Assembly: GCF_033115175.1 (NCBI RefSeq)
Contig: NC_084834.1
Coordinates: 42,142,077 to 42,206,076 of the forward strand
From: Lepus europaeus
Taxonomy: Eukaryota; Chordata; Mammalia; Lagomorpha; Leporidae
Direction of reading: 5' to 3'
DNA length: 64,000 nucleotides
Position numbers and translations under genes: made by a program. Numbering within the stretch: the stretch's first letter is position 1; the number at the start of each line of letters is the position of its first letter. Shown piece by piece: positions 24,445-35,118 of the stretch. The notes beneath the pieces are model-generated. The model was not told the DNA's origin and did not search any database. It saw nothing but the letters and a program-made list of their open reading frames with translations.

Positions 24445-25110
24445 GGGAAAGGTATTTGGCCTAGTGGTAAATACATCCATATCCCATATGGGAGTATTTG
24501 TTTTTAATAAATTTTAAAATTATTATTCTACTTTTAAGATTTATTTATTTAGCTGAAAATCAGAGTCACAGAGAGAGACAGAGAGAGAGAGAGAGGAAGA
24601 GAGAAAAAGAGGAATCTGCCACTCACTGGTTTACTCCCCAGATGGCCACAACAGCTGGGCCTGGGTCAGGGGGAAGCCAGGATCCAGGAGCTTCATCCAG
24701 GTCTTCCATCTGGGTAGCAGGGGCCCAAGCACTTGAGCCATCTTGCACTGTGTTCCAGGCCATCACCAGGGAGCTGATTGAAATGGAGCAGCTGGGAGTC
24801 AAACCAAACCCCATATGCAGCGTTGGCATTGCAGGTGGAGGTTTAACCCTCTGCACCATAGTGCAGACCCTGGGAGTACCTGTTTTTGCTCATGGTTCTA
24901 CCTCCTGAATTCATTTTCCTACTAAAGTGTGTACTTCCAGATAGCTGGCAAGGACTTCCGGGGTTGTATTCTGCTACTCTAGAGAGCTGTCCCTACTTTG
25001 GGCCATGGCCAAGATGTAGCTATTTGCAGGTATTTATGGAGTGTGCCAGTGGATTTCTGCTCACTCTTTCTTTCTTTCTTTATGTTTTTAATCTTTTTTT
25101 TAAATAGCAA
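24445..25110 (+). mobile_element. Old C-type SINE split by a second SINE
   Basis: The head ('ggcctagtggtaaataca', 'atcccatatgggagta') is at 24445-24505. The rest, from 'tgggagtacctg' onward, is at 24871-25110. The antisense SINE between them is flanked by a duplication of the break point. Confidence 0.75.
24506..24870 (-). mobile_element. C-type SINE nested in older SINE
   Basis: Full-length antisense SINE. Its 17-bp target duplication is TGGGAGTATTTGTTTTT (24489-24505) and TGGGAGTACCTGTTTTT (24871-24887), with two mismatches, which points to an old insertion. Confidence 0.9.
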
Positions 25111-25287
25111 TGTTTTAAAAGAAAGATATTATGTGTTAATTAATGGCATAAATGTAATGATATATAATCAGCATTGTAGATTTTCTGCATCAGAAGATGG
25201 TAATGAATTCACAAGTTACCCAATACTTTCAGCTTTCTTTTTCAGTCATTATTCCTTATTTTTGATCAAAATATAAAACACTAGGGT

Positions 25288-25567
25288 CACATGTTCCACT
25301 CTGGGGTGAATTAAACACTTTGGACATCCATACCCTTCCTGATTCCAGCTTCCTGCTAATGTATACCATGGGAGGCAGTGGTGACAGCCCAAGTAATTGG
25401 ATTCTTACCACCCATCTGGACAACCTTGGTTGAATTTTGGTCTCCTGCCTTCAGTCTGGCTGAGCCCTGGCTGTTGCAAACTTTTGGGAAGTGAATCTAT
25501 TGATGGAAGATATATCCCTCTTTCTGTCTTTCTGCCTTTCAGATGAACAAGTATATTTAAAAAAATT
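25288..25567 (+). mobile_element. Old C-type SINE
   Basis: Diverged copy with 'gggaggcagtggtgacagcccaa' truncated here to its core, the 'ggttgaattttggtctcctg' segment and a CT tract near 25515-25540. Confidence 0.7.
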
Positions 25568-25899
25568 TCAGATCTGTAATATTTATCAACTTTAAACTTT
25601 CACTTCACTTAGATCTATATATCTCCCCATGTTATTTAGGGATACATAGTCATGATATTTTTGTGAGAATCTATGTATGAGTGTGTGCATGTTGGTGTAC
25701 ATATGTATAAACATCTATATATGTACATATATGTAATCATTTATGTGTGACATATACCCACATATACTCTATTAACATATAAATGTATTGGGCTATAGTA
25801 TTTTCCAATGCATTTTGTTTGAAATTGATATTTATAATTTCTAATGTATTAAAAGTAAACATATGTACTATGTAACTTGAAAGATATTCAGAGTTTGTG
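25568..25899. other. AT-rich DNA with TG/TA-rich tract
   Basis: Contains an impure TG/TA simple-sequence patch at about 25680-25765. Nothing else recognised. Confidence 0.5.
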
Positions 25900-26225
25900 G
25901 AAGTGGTGGGTGATGTGGTACAGTATGTAAAGCCACCACTTGGGACACACACATCTCACATAGGAGTGCCTGGTTTGAGTCCCAGCTTCTCCCTTTCCTG
26001 TCCAGTTTCCTGCCAAGGCACATGGGAATGTAGCAGATTATGGCCTGAGTGCTTGCATCCCTGTGACCTATATGGGAGGTCTGGATGGAGTTCTTGGCTC
26101 ATGGGTTCCTTCTGGTCCAACCTTGGGGTTTGGTATGCATTTTGGAGAGAGAACTAGCAGATGGAAGACCACTCTCTATCTCTGTTACTCTGACTTTCAA
26201 ATAAATAAATACATGCTTAAAAAGT
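25900..26225 (+). mobile_element. Old C-type SINE
   Basis: Head with 'gatgtggtacagtatgtaaag', a B-box-like 'ggtttgagtcc', body, and an AAATAAATAAATAC tail. Confidence 0.85.
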
Positions 26226-26585
26226 TAATGAAAAATGTGTTATCTTTTAAATGCATTTTCCATGAGCCTTCAGAAATATTTTCATATAATGAAAACTATT
26301 TTACAAAATATTTATACATTTTTATATCTATACAAATTTGAAGTCATGCATATTATTATATTTATAGCAACAGATCAGCATATAACAATAACACACATCT
26401 ATCTCACTGTTTCTGAAGGTGGAGAACCTAGGCACGGGTCATCTATATCCTTGTTCAAGAACTTTCCAGACCTCATGTAAGATTTGCACAGAACATTTAT
26501 TTACTGTTGTAGGAATGAAGTCTTTGCTTTTTTTCTGACTGCTGGAGAGTTGCGCTCGTCTGGAAGAGCTACCCTCATGTCCTGA
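26226..26585. other. DNA flanking solo LTR; possible coding-like frame
   Basis: No repeat recognised. On the minus strand, 26439-26585 together with LTR sequence forms a 69-codon frame whose C-terminal half (residues about 26-69) is not low-complexity. I cannot match it to a gene, and its upstream part is LTR. Confidence 0.3.
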
Positions 26586-27183
26586 TGTTATGCCCAGTTC
26601 AGTTGTCCCCAAAGACCACCAAGGAGCCAATACTGCTGTAAAGCACATGAAAGTTTTATTGCAGGTCCGGGCCTGGTCTCTCAGTCAACACCTATGCAGC
26701 AGGTCTGAATTGAGAGCCCCGACCCTTCAGTTAACAGGGTTTTCAGAGACATTCTATACATCATGGTACCATTTAGCAAATCATCTCATCCCGCGGGAAA
26801 TTCAAAGGACATCTCCTAGAATTGATTAGTGCATCCAGTGGCGGGAACGGACCTACTAAAGGTGGTTGGATGGCTTTGGCGTTGATGCCTTTTGAATTGA
26901 TTGGCCAAAGCATAGGGTCCGAGCTTCTGGGGTGTACGTGCCAAACTGTAGGGTCTCAGGTAGCTATCAATTACCTTAACTACCCTGAGAAGACACCAAG
27001 AACTCTACGTATTTCTCTGTTATCTGTTAATCGGCTGTTGCTAGGAGAGTTTATTGCAAGCGGCATTTATTTATTTACTTTTAGGAGCTTCTGGCTTAGG
27101 GTTCAGGGCCTGGTCAGGCCCAGGTTACAACATAGAGGCCTAATTTAAAAGAGTTACACCTTGATGCAAGCTCAGGTCTCACA
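26586..27183 (-). mobile_element. Solo LTR of an endogenous retrovirus, antisense
   Basis: 598 bp with TGT...ACA ends and a perfect 4-bp target duplication CTGA at 26582-26585 and 27184-27187; 4 bp is typical of gammaretrovirus-like (class I) elements. On the minus strand it has a CCAAT motif, a possible TATA-like element near 26757, and a polyadenylation signal AATAAA at 26655-26660 with U5 after it. No gag, pol or env sequence is adjacent, so the provirus was probably lost by LTR-LTR recombination. Open frames inside are not viral genes. Confidence 0.8.
26655..26660 (-). promoter_or_regulatory. LTR polyadenylation signal
   Basis: AATAAA on the minus strand, about 70 bp before the LTR 3' end. 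It marks the end of the R region. Confidence 0.6.
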
Positions 27184-27187
27184 CTGA

Positions 27188-28336
27188 CTACTCAGCTTCC
27201 TCACAATGTGGCTTTGTACTTCCAGGTATAACAGATCTTTTCCTCTAACTATGATGGCTGGGACTCTTTCTAACCTAACATGGGGCAGACTTTACCATTA
27301 TTTGTGCTATATGAATTAACAATAAAGAGTTCTGCTTTTTAATTAAATTCATGTGTTTCCCCATAGTCAAAGAAACAGAAATTACCCAAATCCTGTCTAC
27401 CAGAGAGCAAGAAACTCAGGGGTTATCTAAGTATTCTCCCTTTTACATGATTGGAAATAAAATTAGTCTTTGTACAGGAGCTGAGACAAATGACTATGTT
27501 AATGAGATACTTTTTTTAATCCCTGAAAAAATATAATGTCTGTGTATAGATACTATTTTGCACTATACTTAGCTATATTTTTGTTTATTTGCCTATTAAC
27601 CAACAACACAATTGAAAATGAAATTGAGGGAGTCTGGGTTACCTGAAGGCACCCTATTTAAAATGGCTGCTATAGCATAGATCAAGTGAATTAAAGAGAA
27701 TGAATAGGGTTGTTTTTTCCTGCTTTTCATAAAAAATGAAAATGCTTTCCAAAATTCTAGTGGCAGATTCTAATGTGTCTTTTTCTAAGCCCTCTGCAAA
27801 GGAGCAGATTTAAAATTCTTTTGTGATATCAAATCCCAGCTGTCTGAAACCACCTGCTTTTATAGAAGAAGGGAATCTTTTGTGAATGCAAGTATACCTG
27901 AAAGGGGTCTTTTGTTATGAAAATGCCAATAATTTTAATGTGAAATGATCCAAAGCTATCAAACCCAATAGTATCATATGGAATTCTATAAGCAATAAAG
28001 TGCTTGTCAGCATGTGTGTACTGCTAATTCACGTTGTTGCAAGTATAAAACACCATACATTTTAATTTTCTTTTGCCTTTATTTAACAGGATTGTGATTA
28101 TAGTTTCACTCTGCTTAACATTTACTAAAAAAACCCTAGAATCAAAATAAGTCCAGTTCATTTAGCAAGTGCACTAAAATTAAAGCATGATTAATATGGT
28201 TAAAGTACCAGATGTAGCAACCAGAATTATTAGTTTCTAATTATTGACACTATTTTTTTCCAGAGCCAACATCTTGATTCAGAAACAAAAAAAATCTGAA
28301 TGATTTGAAGTGTAAATGTCATGAAATATAAGACAT
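27188..28336. other. Single-copy DNA, 1.15 kb
   Basis: No gene recognised. No convincing repeat. Confidence 0.45.
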
Positions 28337-28672
28337 GGGCCAGTGCTGTGGCATAGTGGGTAAAGACGCTGACTGTAGTGCCTTTTACCCATATGGACAC
28401 TGGTTCAAGTCCCTGCTGCTCCACTTCAGATCCAGCTCTCTGTTATTGCCTGGGAAAGCAATAGAAGATGGCCCAAGTCCTTGGGTCCCTGCACCCACAA
28501 GGGAGACCTAGAAGAAGCTCCTGGCTCGTGGCTTCGTATCAGCACAACTCCAGCCGCTATGGCCATCCCCGGAATGAACCAGCAGATGGAAGACCTCTCT
28601 CTCTTTCCTGCCTCTGCTTCTGCCTCTGTAACTCTACCTTTCAAATAAATAAGTAAATCTTTAAAAAAATGT
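28337..28672 (+). mobile_element. C-type SINE, full length
   Basis: Head ('gggccagtgctgtggcatag', B-box-like 'ggttcaagtcc'), body, CT tract and AAATAAATAAGTAAATCTTT tail. Confidence 0.92.
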
Positions 28673-29745
28673 CATTGGCTCTTTAAAAAAAATAAATACT
28701 AGACAGATTCAGCAGCTTAATGAAATGTAAATGCTCCACAGAAGTCCATGGATTTCAAAAGCTAAATTAGTCCAATAATCTAAAAATTCATTTGATCTCC
28801 TAGTTTTTTTGTGTACCATGAAGGCAAGTAAAGTGTATGAGAGACAAAGGAAAAGTTTGCAACAGTATGTGTTTGCATGACTGCTTGCACTTAGGGTGAG
28901 TTGGGATAGTATACACTTTTTAAATTTTCTGCTAAACTAACCAAAGTTTATTTGGATCCTCTCATGTGTGTGAATATTTATGTGTGTGTATATATTTATA
29001 TCTATATAAATATAATATATATTTATCTGTATATATATATATATGTATATAAAACCATCCATAAACAAAATACATTTATGTCATTATTCTGTTCCTCATT
29101 CAGCATTGTGTTATACTTGATCAGAATCTATCTTATTAAAGAGTGACAGCACTTTGCATCAGTTGTAGTCAAAGCTTCTTTAGGCATCACACCAAAGGAA
29201 CAGCAAATGACAGTTGGTGTCAACACTAAACAGCTTAGGGCAAACTATTTTCTCAAAACCTATGTAATTTAATTTAAATGCAGTATTTCATGAATATTAG
29301 AAAACTAGACTTTATTAAAAATGGCAAGGAAAATGAATGCATGACTGTTTAGAGTAACAAGCAATACTAATTTATTCATTCAATGTATCACTGAATTATT
29401 GAAAACTTTTCCTAAGCACAAGGTCATGGGATAATTTTGGCAAGTAGGCATTTTGCATGATGCATTTCCATAATTCCCCTGAATCTATAAAGTTAATCAC
29501 AACTTTGGCATGGAGACCTTCTTCATGTACTCACAGGGATTTTGATTCAAAATTAGCTTTGATTTTGATTCAAAATTAGAGCCAAATCAAGGTATTCACA
29601 TTTAACATAAAAGGAAGACATGTATGTGTGAAGAGAATAATAATAGCTAGTAACTTGGTTTATAAATAAAATAATATTAAAATTAATGTCCTAATTTTGA
29701 CTTTATTGTAAAATAAGAATCAATGAAACAAACAAATTTTACATT
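28673..29745. other. AT-rich DNA with microsatellite and tandem duplication
   Basis: Holds a TG/TA simple-sequence tract (28963-29051) and a 23-bp tandem duplication with a 19-bp identical core (29538-29556 and 29561-29579). No gene recognised. Confidence 0.5.
28963..29051. repeat. (TG)n/(TA)n simple sequence
   Basis: Alternating TG then TA units, impure; the last pure TA run is at about 29030-29044. Confidence 0.85.
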
Positions 29746-30358
29746 GTTTTTTTTTTAACTTTTATTTAATGAATACAAATTTCCAAAGTACAGCTTATGG
29801 ATTACAATGGCTTTCTCCCCCTATAACTTCCCTCCTACCTGCAACCCTCCCCTTTCCCGCTCCCTCTCCCCTTCCATTCACATCAAGATTCATTTCCAAT
29901 TCTCTTTATATACAGAAGATTATTTTAGTATATATTAAGTAAAGATTTCAACAGTTTGCACCGACATAGCAACACAAAGTGAAAAATACTGTTGGAGTAC
30001 TAGTTATAGAATTAAATCACAATGAACAATACATTAAGGACAGAGATCCTACATGAGGAGTAAGTGCACAGTGACTCCTCTTGTTGACTTAACAAATTGA
30101 CACTCTTGTTTATGGTGTCAGTAATCACCCTAGGCTCTTGTCATGAGTTGCCAAGGATATGGAAGCCTTTTGAGTTCACTGACTCTGATAATATTTAGAC
30201 AAGGTCATAGTCAAAGTGGAAATTCTCTCCTTGCTTCAGAGAAAAGGTACCTCCTTCTTTGATGACCTGTTCTTTCCACTGGGATCCCACTCGCGGAGAT
30301 CATTCATTTAGGTCATTTTTTTTTTTTTTTTGCCAAAGTGTCTTGGCTTTCCATGCCT
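29746..30358 (-). mobile_element. L1 3' UTR (distal part)
   Basis: Rabbit-type L1 3' UTR in antisense: poly-T, the complement of the AATAAA-type end, the C/T-rich complement of the purine tract (29810-29878), then sequence shared with 23.05-24.03 kb and 43.5-44.3 kb. The shared 'tccttaatg' segment occurs once here. Confidence 0.9.
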
Positions 30359-30450
30359 GAAATATTCTCATGTGTCTGTTTGCCATTTCGATTTCATCTT
30401 GAAAAATGTCTATTGAGGTCTTTGGCCCATCTCTTAAGTGGGTTGTTTGT

Positions 30451-30801
30451 TTAGATGTTGTGGAGTTCCTTGATTTCTCTGTAGATTCTGGTTATCAACC
30501 CTTTATCTGTTGCATAGTTTGCAAATATTTTTTCCCATTCTGTCGATTGACTCTTCACTTTCCTGACTGTATCTTTTGAAGTACAGAAATTTCTCAATTT
30601 GATGCAATCCCAATAGTTAATTTTGGCTTTGACTGCCTGTGCTCCTGGGGTCTTTTCCAAGAAGTCTTTGCCAGTACCTATATCTTGCAGGGTTTCTCCA
30701 ATGCTCTCTAATAATTTGATGGTTTCAGGTCGTAGATTTAAGTCTTTAATCCACGTTGAGTGAATTTTTGTGTAATGTGAAAGGTAGGGGTCTTGCTTCA
30801 T
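30451..30801 (-). pseudogene. L1 ORF2p segment after the RT, truncated
   Basis: A 116-residue frame with the conserved [31 protein letters not shown] and [22 protein letters not shown] stretches of ORF2p downstream of the RT. It ends in a stop, but DNA-level similarity runs on to about 30372. The final cysteine-rich region of ORF2p is absent because of the internal deletion. Confidence 0.88.
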
Positions 30802-31089
30802 GCTTATGCATGTGGAAATCCAGTTTTCCCAGCACCATTTATTGAATAGACTGTCCTTATTTCAGGGATTGGTTTTGGGTCTTTGATCAAATATAAGTTG
30901 GCTGTTGATGTTTGGATTGATTTCTGGTGTTTCTGTTCTGTTTCATTGGTCTATCCATCTGTTTCTGTACCTGTACCATGCTGTTTTGATAACAACTGTC
31001 CTGGAATATGTCCTGAAATATGGTATTGTGATGCCTCAAGCTGTGTTTTTGTTGTACAAGATTGCTTTAGCTATTCGAGGTATCCTGTG

Positions 31090-32890
31090 TCTCTATATGA
31101 ATTTCAGTATCTTTTTTTCCAGATCTGAGAAGAATGTCTTCGGTATCTTGATTGGTATTGCATTGAATCTATAAATTGCTTTTGGGAGAATGGACATTTT
31201 GATGATATTGATTCTTCCAATCCATGAGCATGGAAGATTTCTCCATTTTTTGGTATCCTCTTCTATTTCTTTACTTAATGTTCTGTAATTTTCATTGTAG
31301 AGATCTTTAACATCCTTGGTTAAGTTTATTCCAAGGTATTTGATTGTTTTTGTAGCTATTGTGAATGGGATTGATCTTAGCAGTTCTTTCTCAGCTGTGG
31401 CATTGCCTGTGTATACAAAGGCTGTTGATTTTTGTGCATTGAGTTTATATCCTGCTACTTTTTCAAACTCTTCTATGAGTTCCAATAGTCTCTTAGTAGA
31501 TTTCTTTGGATCGCTTAAGTAAAGAATCATATCACCTGCAAAGAGGGATACTTTGAGGTCTTCCTTCCCGATTTGTATCCCTTTAATTTCTTTTTCTTGC
31601 CTAATAGCTCAACTAAAACTTCCAGAAACATATTGAATAGCAGTGGTGAGAGTGGGTATCCCTGTCTGGTACCAGATCTCCGTGGAAATGCTTCCAACTT
31701 TTCCCCATTCAGTAGGATGTTGGCCGTGGGTTTTTCATATATTGCTTTGATTGTATTGAGGAATGTTCCTTTTATACCCAGTTTGCTTAGGGTTTTCATC
31801 ATGAAAGGGTGTTGTATTTTATCAAATGCTTTCTCTGCGTCTATTGAGAGAATCATATGGTTTTTCTTCTGCAGTCTGTTAATGTGGTGTATTACGTTGA
31901 TTGTTTTGCGAACATTGAACCATCCCTGCATACCAGGGATAAATCCCACTTGGTCTGGGTGGATGATCTTTCTGATGTGTTGTCACATTCTGCTGTCCAG
32001 AATTTTATTGAGGATTTTTGCATCTATATTCATCAGGGATATTGGTCTGTAATTCTCTTTCAATGCTTCATCTTTCTCTGGCTTAGGAATTAAGGTGATG
32101 CTGGCTTCATAGAAAGAATTTGGGAGGGGGATTCCCTCTTTTTTGATTGTTCTGAATAGTTTGAGAAGAATTGGCGTTAGTTCTTCTTTAAATGTCTGGT
32201 AGAATTCAGCAGTGTATCCATCAGGTCCTTGGCTTTTCTTTATTGGGAGAGCCTTTATTACTGATTCAATTTCTGTCTCAGTTATGGGTCTGTTTAGGTT
32301 TTCTGTGTCTTCCTGGCTCAATTTAGGTAGGTTGCATGTGTCCAGGAATCTATCCATTTGTGACAGATTTCCCTGTTTGCTGGCATACAAGACCTTGTAG
32401 TAATTTCTGATGATTCTTTTTATTTCTGTGGTGTCTGTTGTTATGTTTCCTTTTTCATCTCTGATTTTATTGATTTGAGTCTTTCCTCTTCTTTTTTTTT
32501 TTTTTTTTGGTTAGTGGGGCCAATGGGATGTCAATTTTGTTTATTTTTTCAAAAAACTAGCTCCTCATTTGGCTGATTTTTTGTAATGTTTATTTTGGAT
32601 TCAATCCTGTTGATTTCTTCTCTGATTTTAATTATTTCTCTTCTCCTACTAGCTTTGGGTCTGGTTTGCTGCTGATTTTCTAGATCCTTGAGATGAATTG
32701 AAAGCTCATTTACATGGTACCTTTCCAATTTCTTGATGTAGGCACCTATTGCTATAAACTTTCCTCTTAACACTGCTTTTGCTGTATCCCATAAGTTTAG
32801 GTATGTTGTGCTGTTATCCTCATTTACTTCCAGAAACTTTTTGATTTCTCTATTGATTTCTTCTATGACCCATTGTTCGTTCAGGAGCAT
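31090..32890 (-). pseudogene. L1 ORF2p linker and reverse transcriptase, broken
   Basis: Reverse transcriptase of target-primed integration. Frames: linker 32549-32890; fingers 31983-32390 with [11 protein letters not shown] and [10 protein letters not shown]; palm 31527-31949 with the first catalytic Asp in DAEKAFD and the [12 protein letters not shown] motif; then a frameshift to 31093-31530 starting ILYLSD. The catalytic loop that should read FADD reads FAGD across the junction of the last two frames (about 31530-31545), so one metal-binding Asp is lost. At least three frameshifts are visible. Confidence 0.92.
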
Positions 32891-32979
32891 GTTTTTTCAA
32901 TCTCCATGTGTTTGCATATGTTCTAGGGATTCCTGAGTTGCTAATTTCCAACTTCATTCGTCTATGGTCTTAGAAGCTG

Positions 32980-33620
32980 CATCATATGATTCTAATTCTT
33001 TTGAATTTGCTGAGACTTGCTTTATGGCCTATTATGTGGTCAATCCTAGAGAAGGTCCAATGTACTGCTGAGAAGAATGCAAATGCTTTATATGTAGGAT
33101 AAAAAGTTCTGTAGATATCTATCATATCCACTTGGGCTATAGTGTCATTTAAATCTACTGTATCCTTATTGATCTTCTGTCTGTTTGATTTGTCTATTTC
33201 TGAGTGTGGAGTATTGAAGTCCCCCAGTACTATTGTCTTGGAGTGTAAGTCTCCCTTTAAGTCCCTTAACAAATCTTTTAAATAAACCGGTGCCCTATAA
33301 TTAGGTGCATATACATTGATAATTGTTATATCTTCTGTTGAATTTATCCATTAATCATTATATAGTGCCCCTCTTTGTTTCTCTTAACCATTTTTGTGTT
33401 AAAGTTATTGTTGTCCGATATTAAGATGGCTACGCCCGCTCTTTTTTTCATTTCTGTTGGCATGGTATATCTTTTTCCAGCCTTTCACTTTCAGTCTGTA
33501 TGCATCTTTGTTGGAAAGATGTGTTTCTTGTAAGCTGCAAATAGAAGGGTTTTGTTCCTTAACCCAATCAACCAATCTGTGTCTTTTAACTGGACAGTTC
33601 AGGCCATTAATGTTCAATGT
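32980..33620 (-). pseudogene. L1 ORF2p endonuclease domain, broken
   Basis: APE-type endonuclease that nicks target DNA at A/T-rich sites. The N-terminal frame (33405-33617, 70 residues) has NINGLNCPVKRHRLVDW and the LQETH motif with the metal-binding Glu. The C-terminal frame (32982-33272, 96 residues) has the GDFN motif and the SRIDHI motif with the catalytic-region Asp-His. The part between is disrupted by stops. Confidence 0.88.
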
Positions 33621-33721
33621 GACTATTGATAAGTAATAGCTTTGCCCTGCAATTTGCCAAAGATATTTTCTAGTATATGCTTTGAGCTTCCTGTGATCTT
33701 TTGCCGTGAGGTTTCCTTCCT

Positions 33722-34228
33722 TTACCTTCTTTCATATTGATGGCCATGTTTCTGTGTTTCTGCGTGTATCACAGCTTTAAGCATTTTTTGTAGGGCTGGA
33801 CAAGTGGCAAAAAATTCTTTCAGTTTCTGTTTGCTATGAAAGGTCTTTATTTCACCTTCTTCCACAAATGATAGGTTAGGGTTATATAATATTCTGGGCT
33901 GGCAGTTTTTCTCTCTTAGTACCTGGGCTATGTCTCGCCATTCCCTCCTAGCCTGTAGGGTTTCTGATGAGAAGTCTGCTGTGAGTCTAATTGGAGATCC
34001 TCTGAGAGTAATCTGACATTTCTCTCTTGCACATTTTAGAATCTTTTCTTTATGTTTCACTGTGGTGAGTTTGATTACAACATGTCGTGGTGAGGATCTC
34101 TTTTGGTCATGTTTATTAGGGGTTCTATGAGCTTCCTGTACTAGGATGTCTCTGTCTTTCTTCAAACCCAGAAAGTTCTCTGCAGGTATCTCACTGAAAA
34201 GGCCTTCTAATCCTTTCTCCCTCTCCAT
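33722..34228 (-). pseudogene. L1 ORF1p, C-terminal two thirds
   Basis: A 168-residue open frame covering the RNA-recognition and C-terminal domains of ORF1p, the nucleic-acid chaperone of the L1 RNP. Visible signatures are LEGLFSEIPAEN near the start, HRTPNKHDQKRSSPRHVVIK in the RRM region, REWRDIAQVL, and a lysine/phenylalanine-rich C-terminus (QKLKEFF). The first Met is internal: the coiled-coil part continues upstream to the truncation at about 34557 but is broken by stops. The natural stop at 33722 is retained. Confidence 0.88.
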
Positions 34229-34564
34229 GCCTTCAGGAACTCCTAGAACCCAAATGTTGGGTTTTTTAATAGTATCCTGTAGATTCCCAACAATATTTTT
34301 TTAGATTTCTAATTTCCTCTTCTTTTCTTTGGTTTGACTATATACTTTCCTTTGCTCTGTCTTCTAAGTCTGATATTCTCTCTTCTGTTTCACTGACTCT
34401 GATTTTAAGGCTCTATAATGTGTTTGTCATTTGATCTATTGAGTTCTTCATTTCATTTTGATTTCTCTTCACTATCACACTTTCCTTTTCTAGTTTCTGC
34501 ATTTCATTTTGATTCCTCTTTAAGATTTCATTTTCTCAAAGGAGATTTTCTATCCTGTCCAGTA

Positions 34565-34566
34565 TA

Positions 34567-34603
<37 letters not shown>

Positions 34604-34610
34604 ATATATG
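34565..34610. repeat. (AT)n microsatellite
   Basis: A nearly pure AT run between the 5' end of the long antisense L1 and an older inverted L1 fragment. It may hide the target duplication. Confidence 0.92.
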
Positions 34611-35118
34611 ATGGACATGTGGGTTGATTCCATATCTTTGCTACTGTGAACTGAACTGCAACAAAAGTGGAGGTACAGATAACTGTTTTATATGTTGATT
34701 TCATTTCCTTTAGGTAAATCATACTTAGTGAAATAAGCCAGACCTAAAAGACAAATTTCATAGGTTTTCTCTGATCTGTGGTAACTAATAAAGTATCAAA
34801 AATGTAATTTATAGGAGTAGAATGAACATTTTGAGATTTGCTGATTGTGTATAGACTTTTTCTCTACTGTTGAGGCACTGTATTTTTTTTTCTTACTATT
34901 TGTTGAACATTCAACTTATTGTAGAGCTAATGTTATGAGTATAAAGTAAACTGAAAGTAAATCTTTGTAAACATTAAGAGAGGGAATAGCAGAGGAAGGA
35001 GAAGGAAAGGTGGGAGTAGGAGCGGGAGGGCGAATAGGGTGGAGAGTATCATATGTTCCTAACTATATATATGAAATACATGAAACATGTTTACTCTAAA
35101 TTTAAAAAAATAAAAATA
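34611..35118 (+). mobile_element. Ancient L1 3' end with inverted 5' part
   Basis: 34611-34718 reads as antisense of the end of an old L1 ('ggacatgtgggttgattcca' type). 34719-35118 reads as the sense 3' UTR of the same kind of L1: 'gtgaaataagccaga', 'tgatctgtggtaactaat', a purine tract at 34977-35036 and an A-rich end. In the element the inverted block lies 5' of the sense block, as expected from twin priming. Confidence 0.78.

Larger units (their letters stand above)
29746..34557 (-). mobile_element. Long LINE-1, antisense, 5' truncated and internally deleted
   Basis: Reading the minus strand from 34557 down: ORF1 coiled-coil part, ORF1 RRM and C-terminal domain (33722-34228), inter-ORF gap, ORF2 endonuclease (about 33620-32980), linker, reverse transcriptase (about 32400-31090), downstream ORF2 sequence (to about 30372), then 3' UTR ending in poly-A (poly-T at about 29747-29757). 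No 5' UTR remains. The last part of ORF2 and the proximal 3' UTR are missing at a junction near 30359-30372. Frames shift several times, so it is inactive. It is the best-preserved L1 here and the reference for the others. Confidence 0.95.

Noticed and set aside
27240-27345. A second LTR next to the solo LTR, from an AATAAAG motif
   Set aside because: No TG...CA ends, no duplication and no LTR-like structure around it.
31573-32052. 159-codon plus-strand frame
   Set aside because: It is the reverse complement of the L1 reverse transcriptase region; the minus strand carries the RT motifs.
34565-34610. AT palindromic run as an origin or cruciform element
   Set aside because: Ordinary dinucleotide microsatellite at an L1 boundary; nothing points to origin function.
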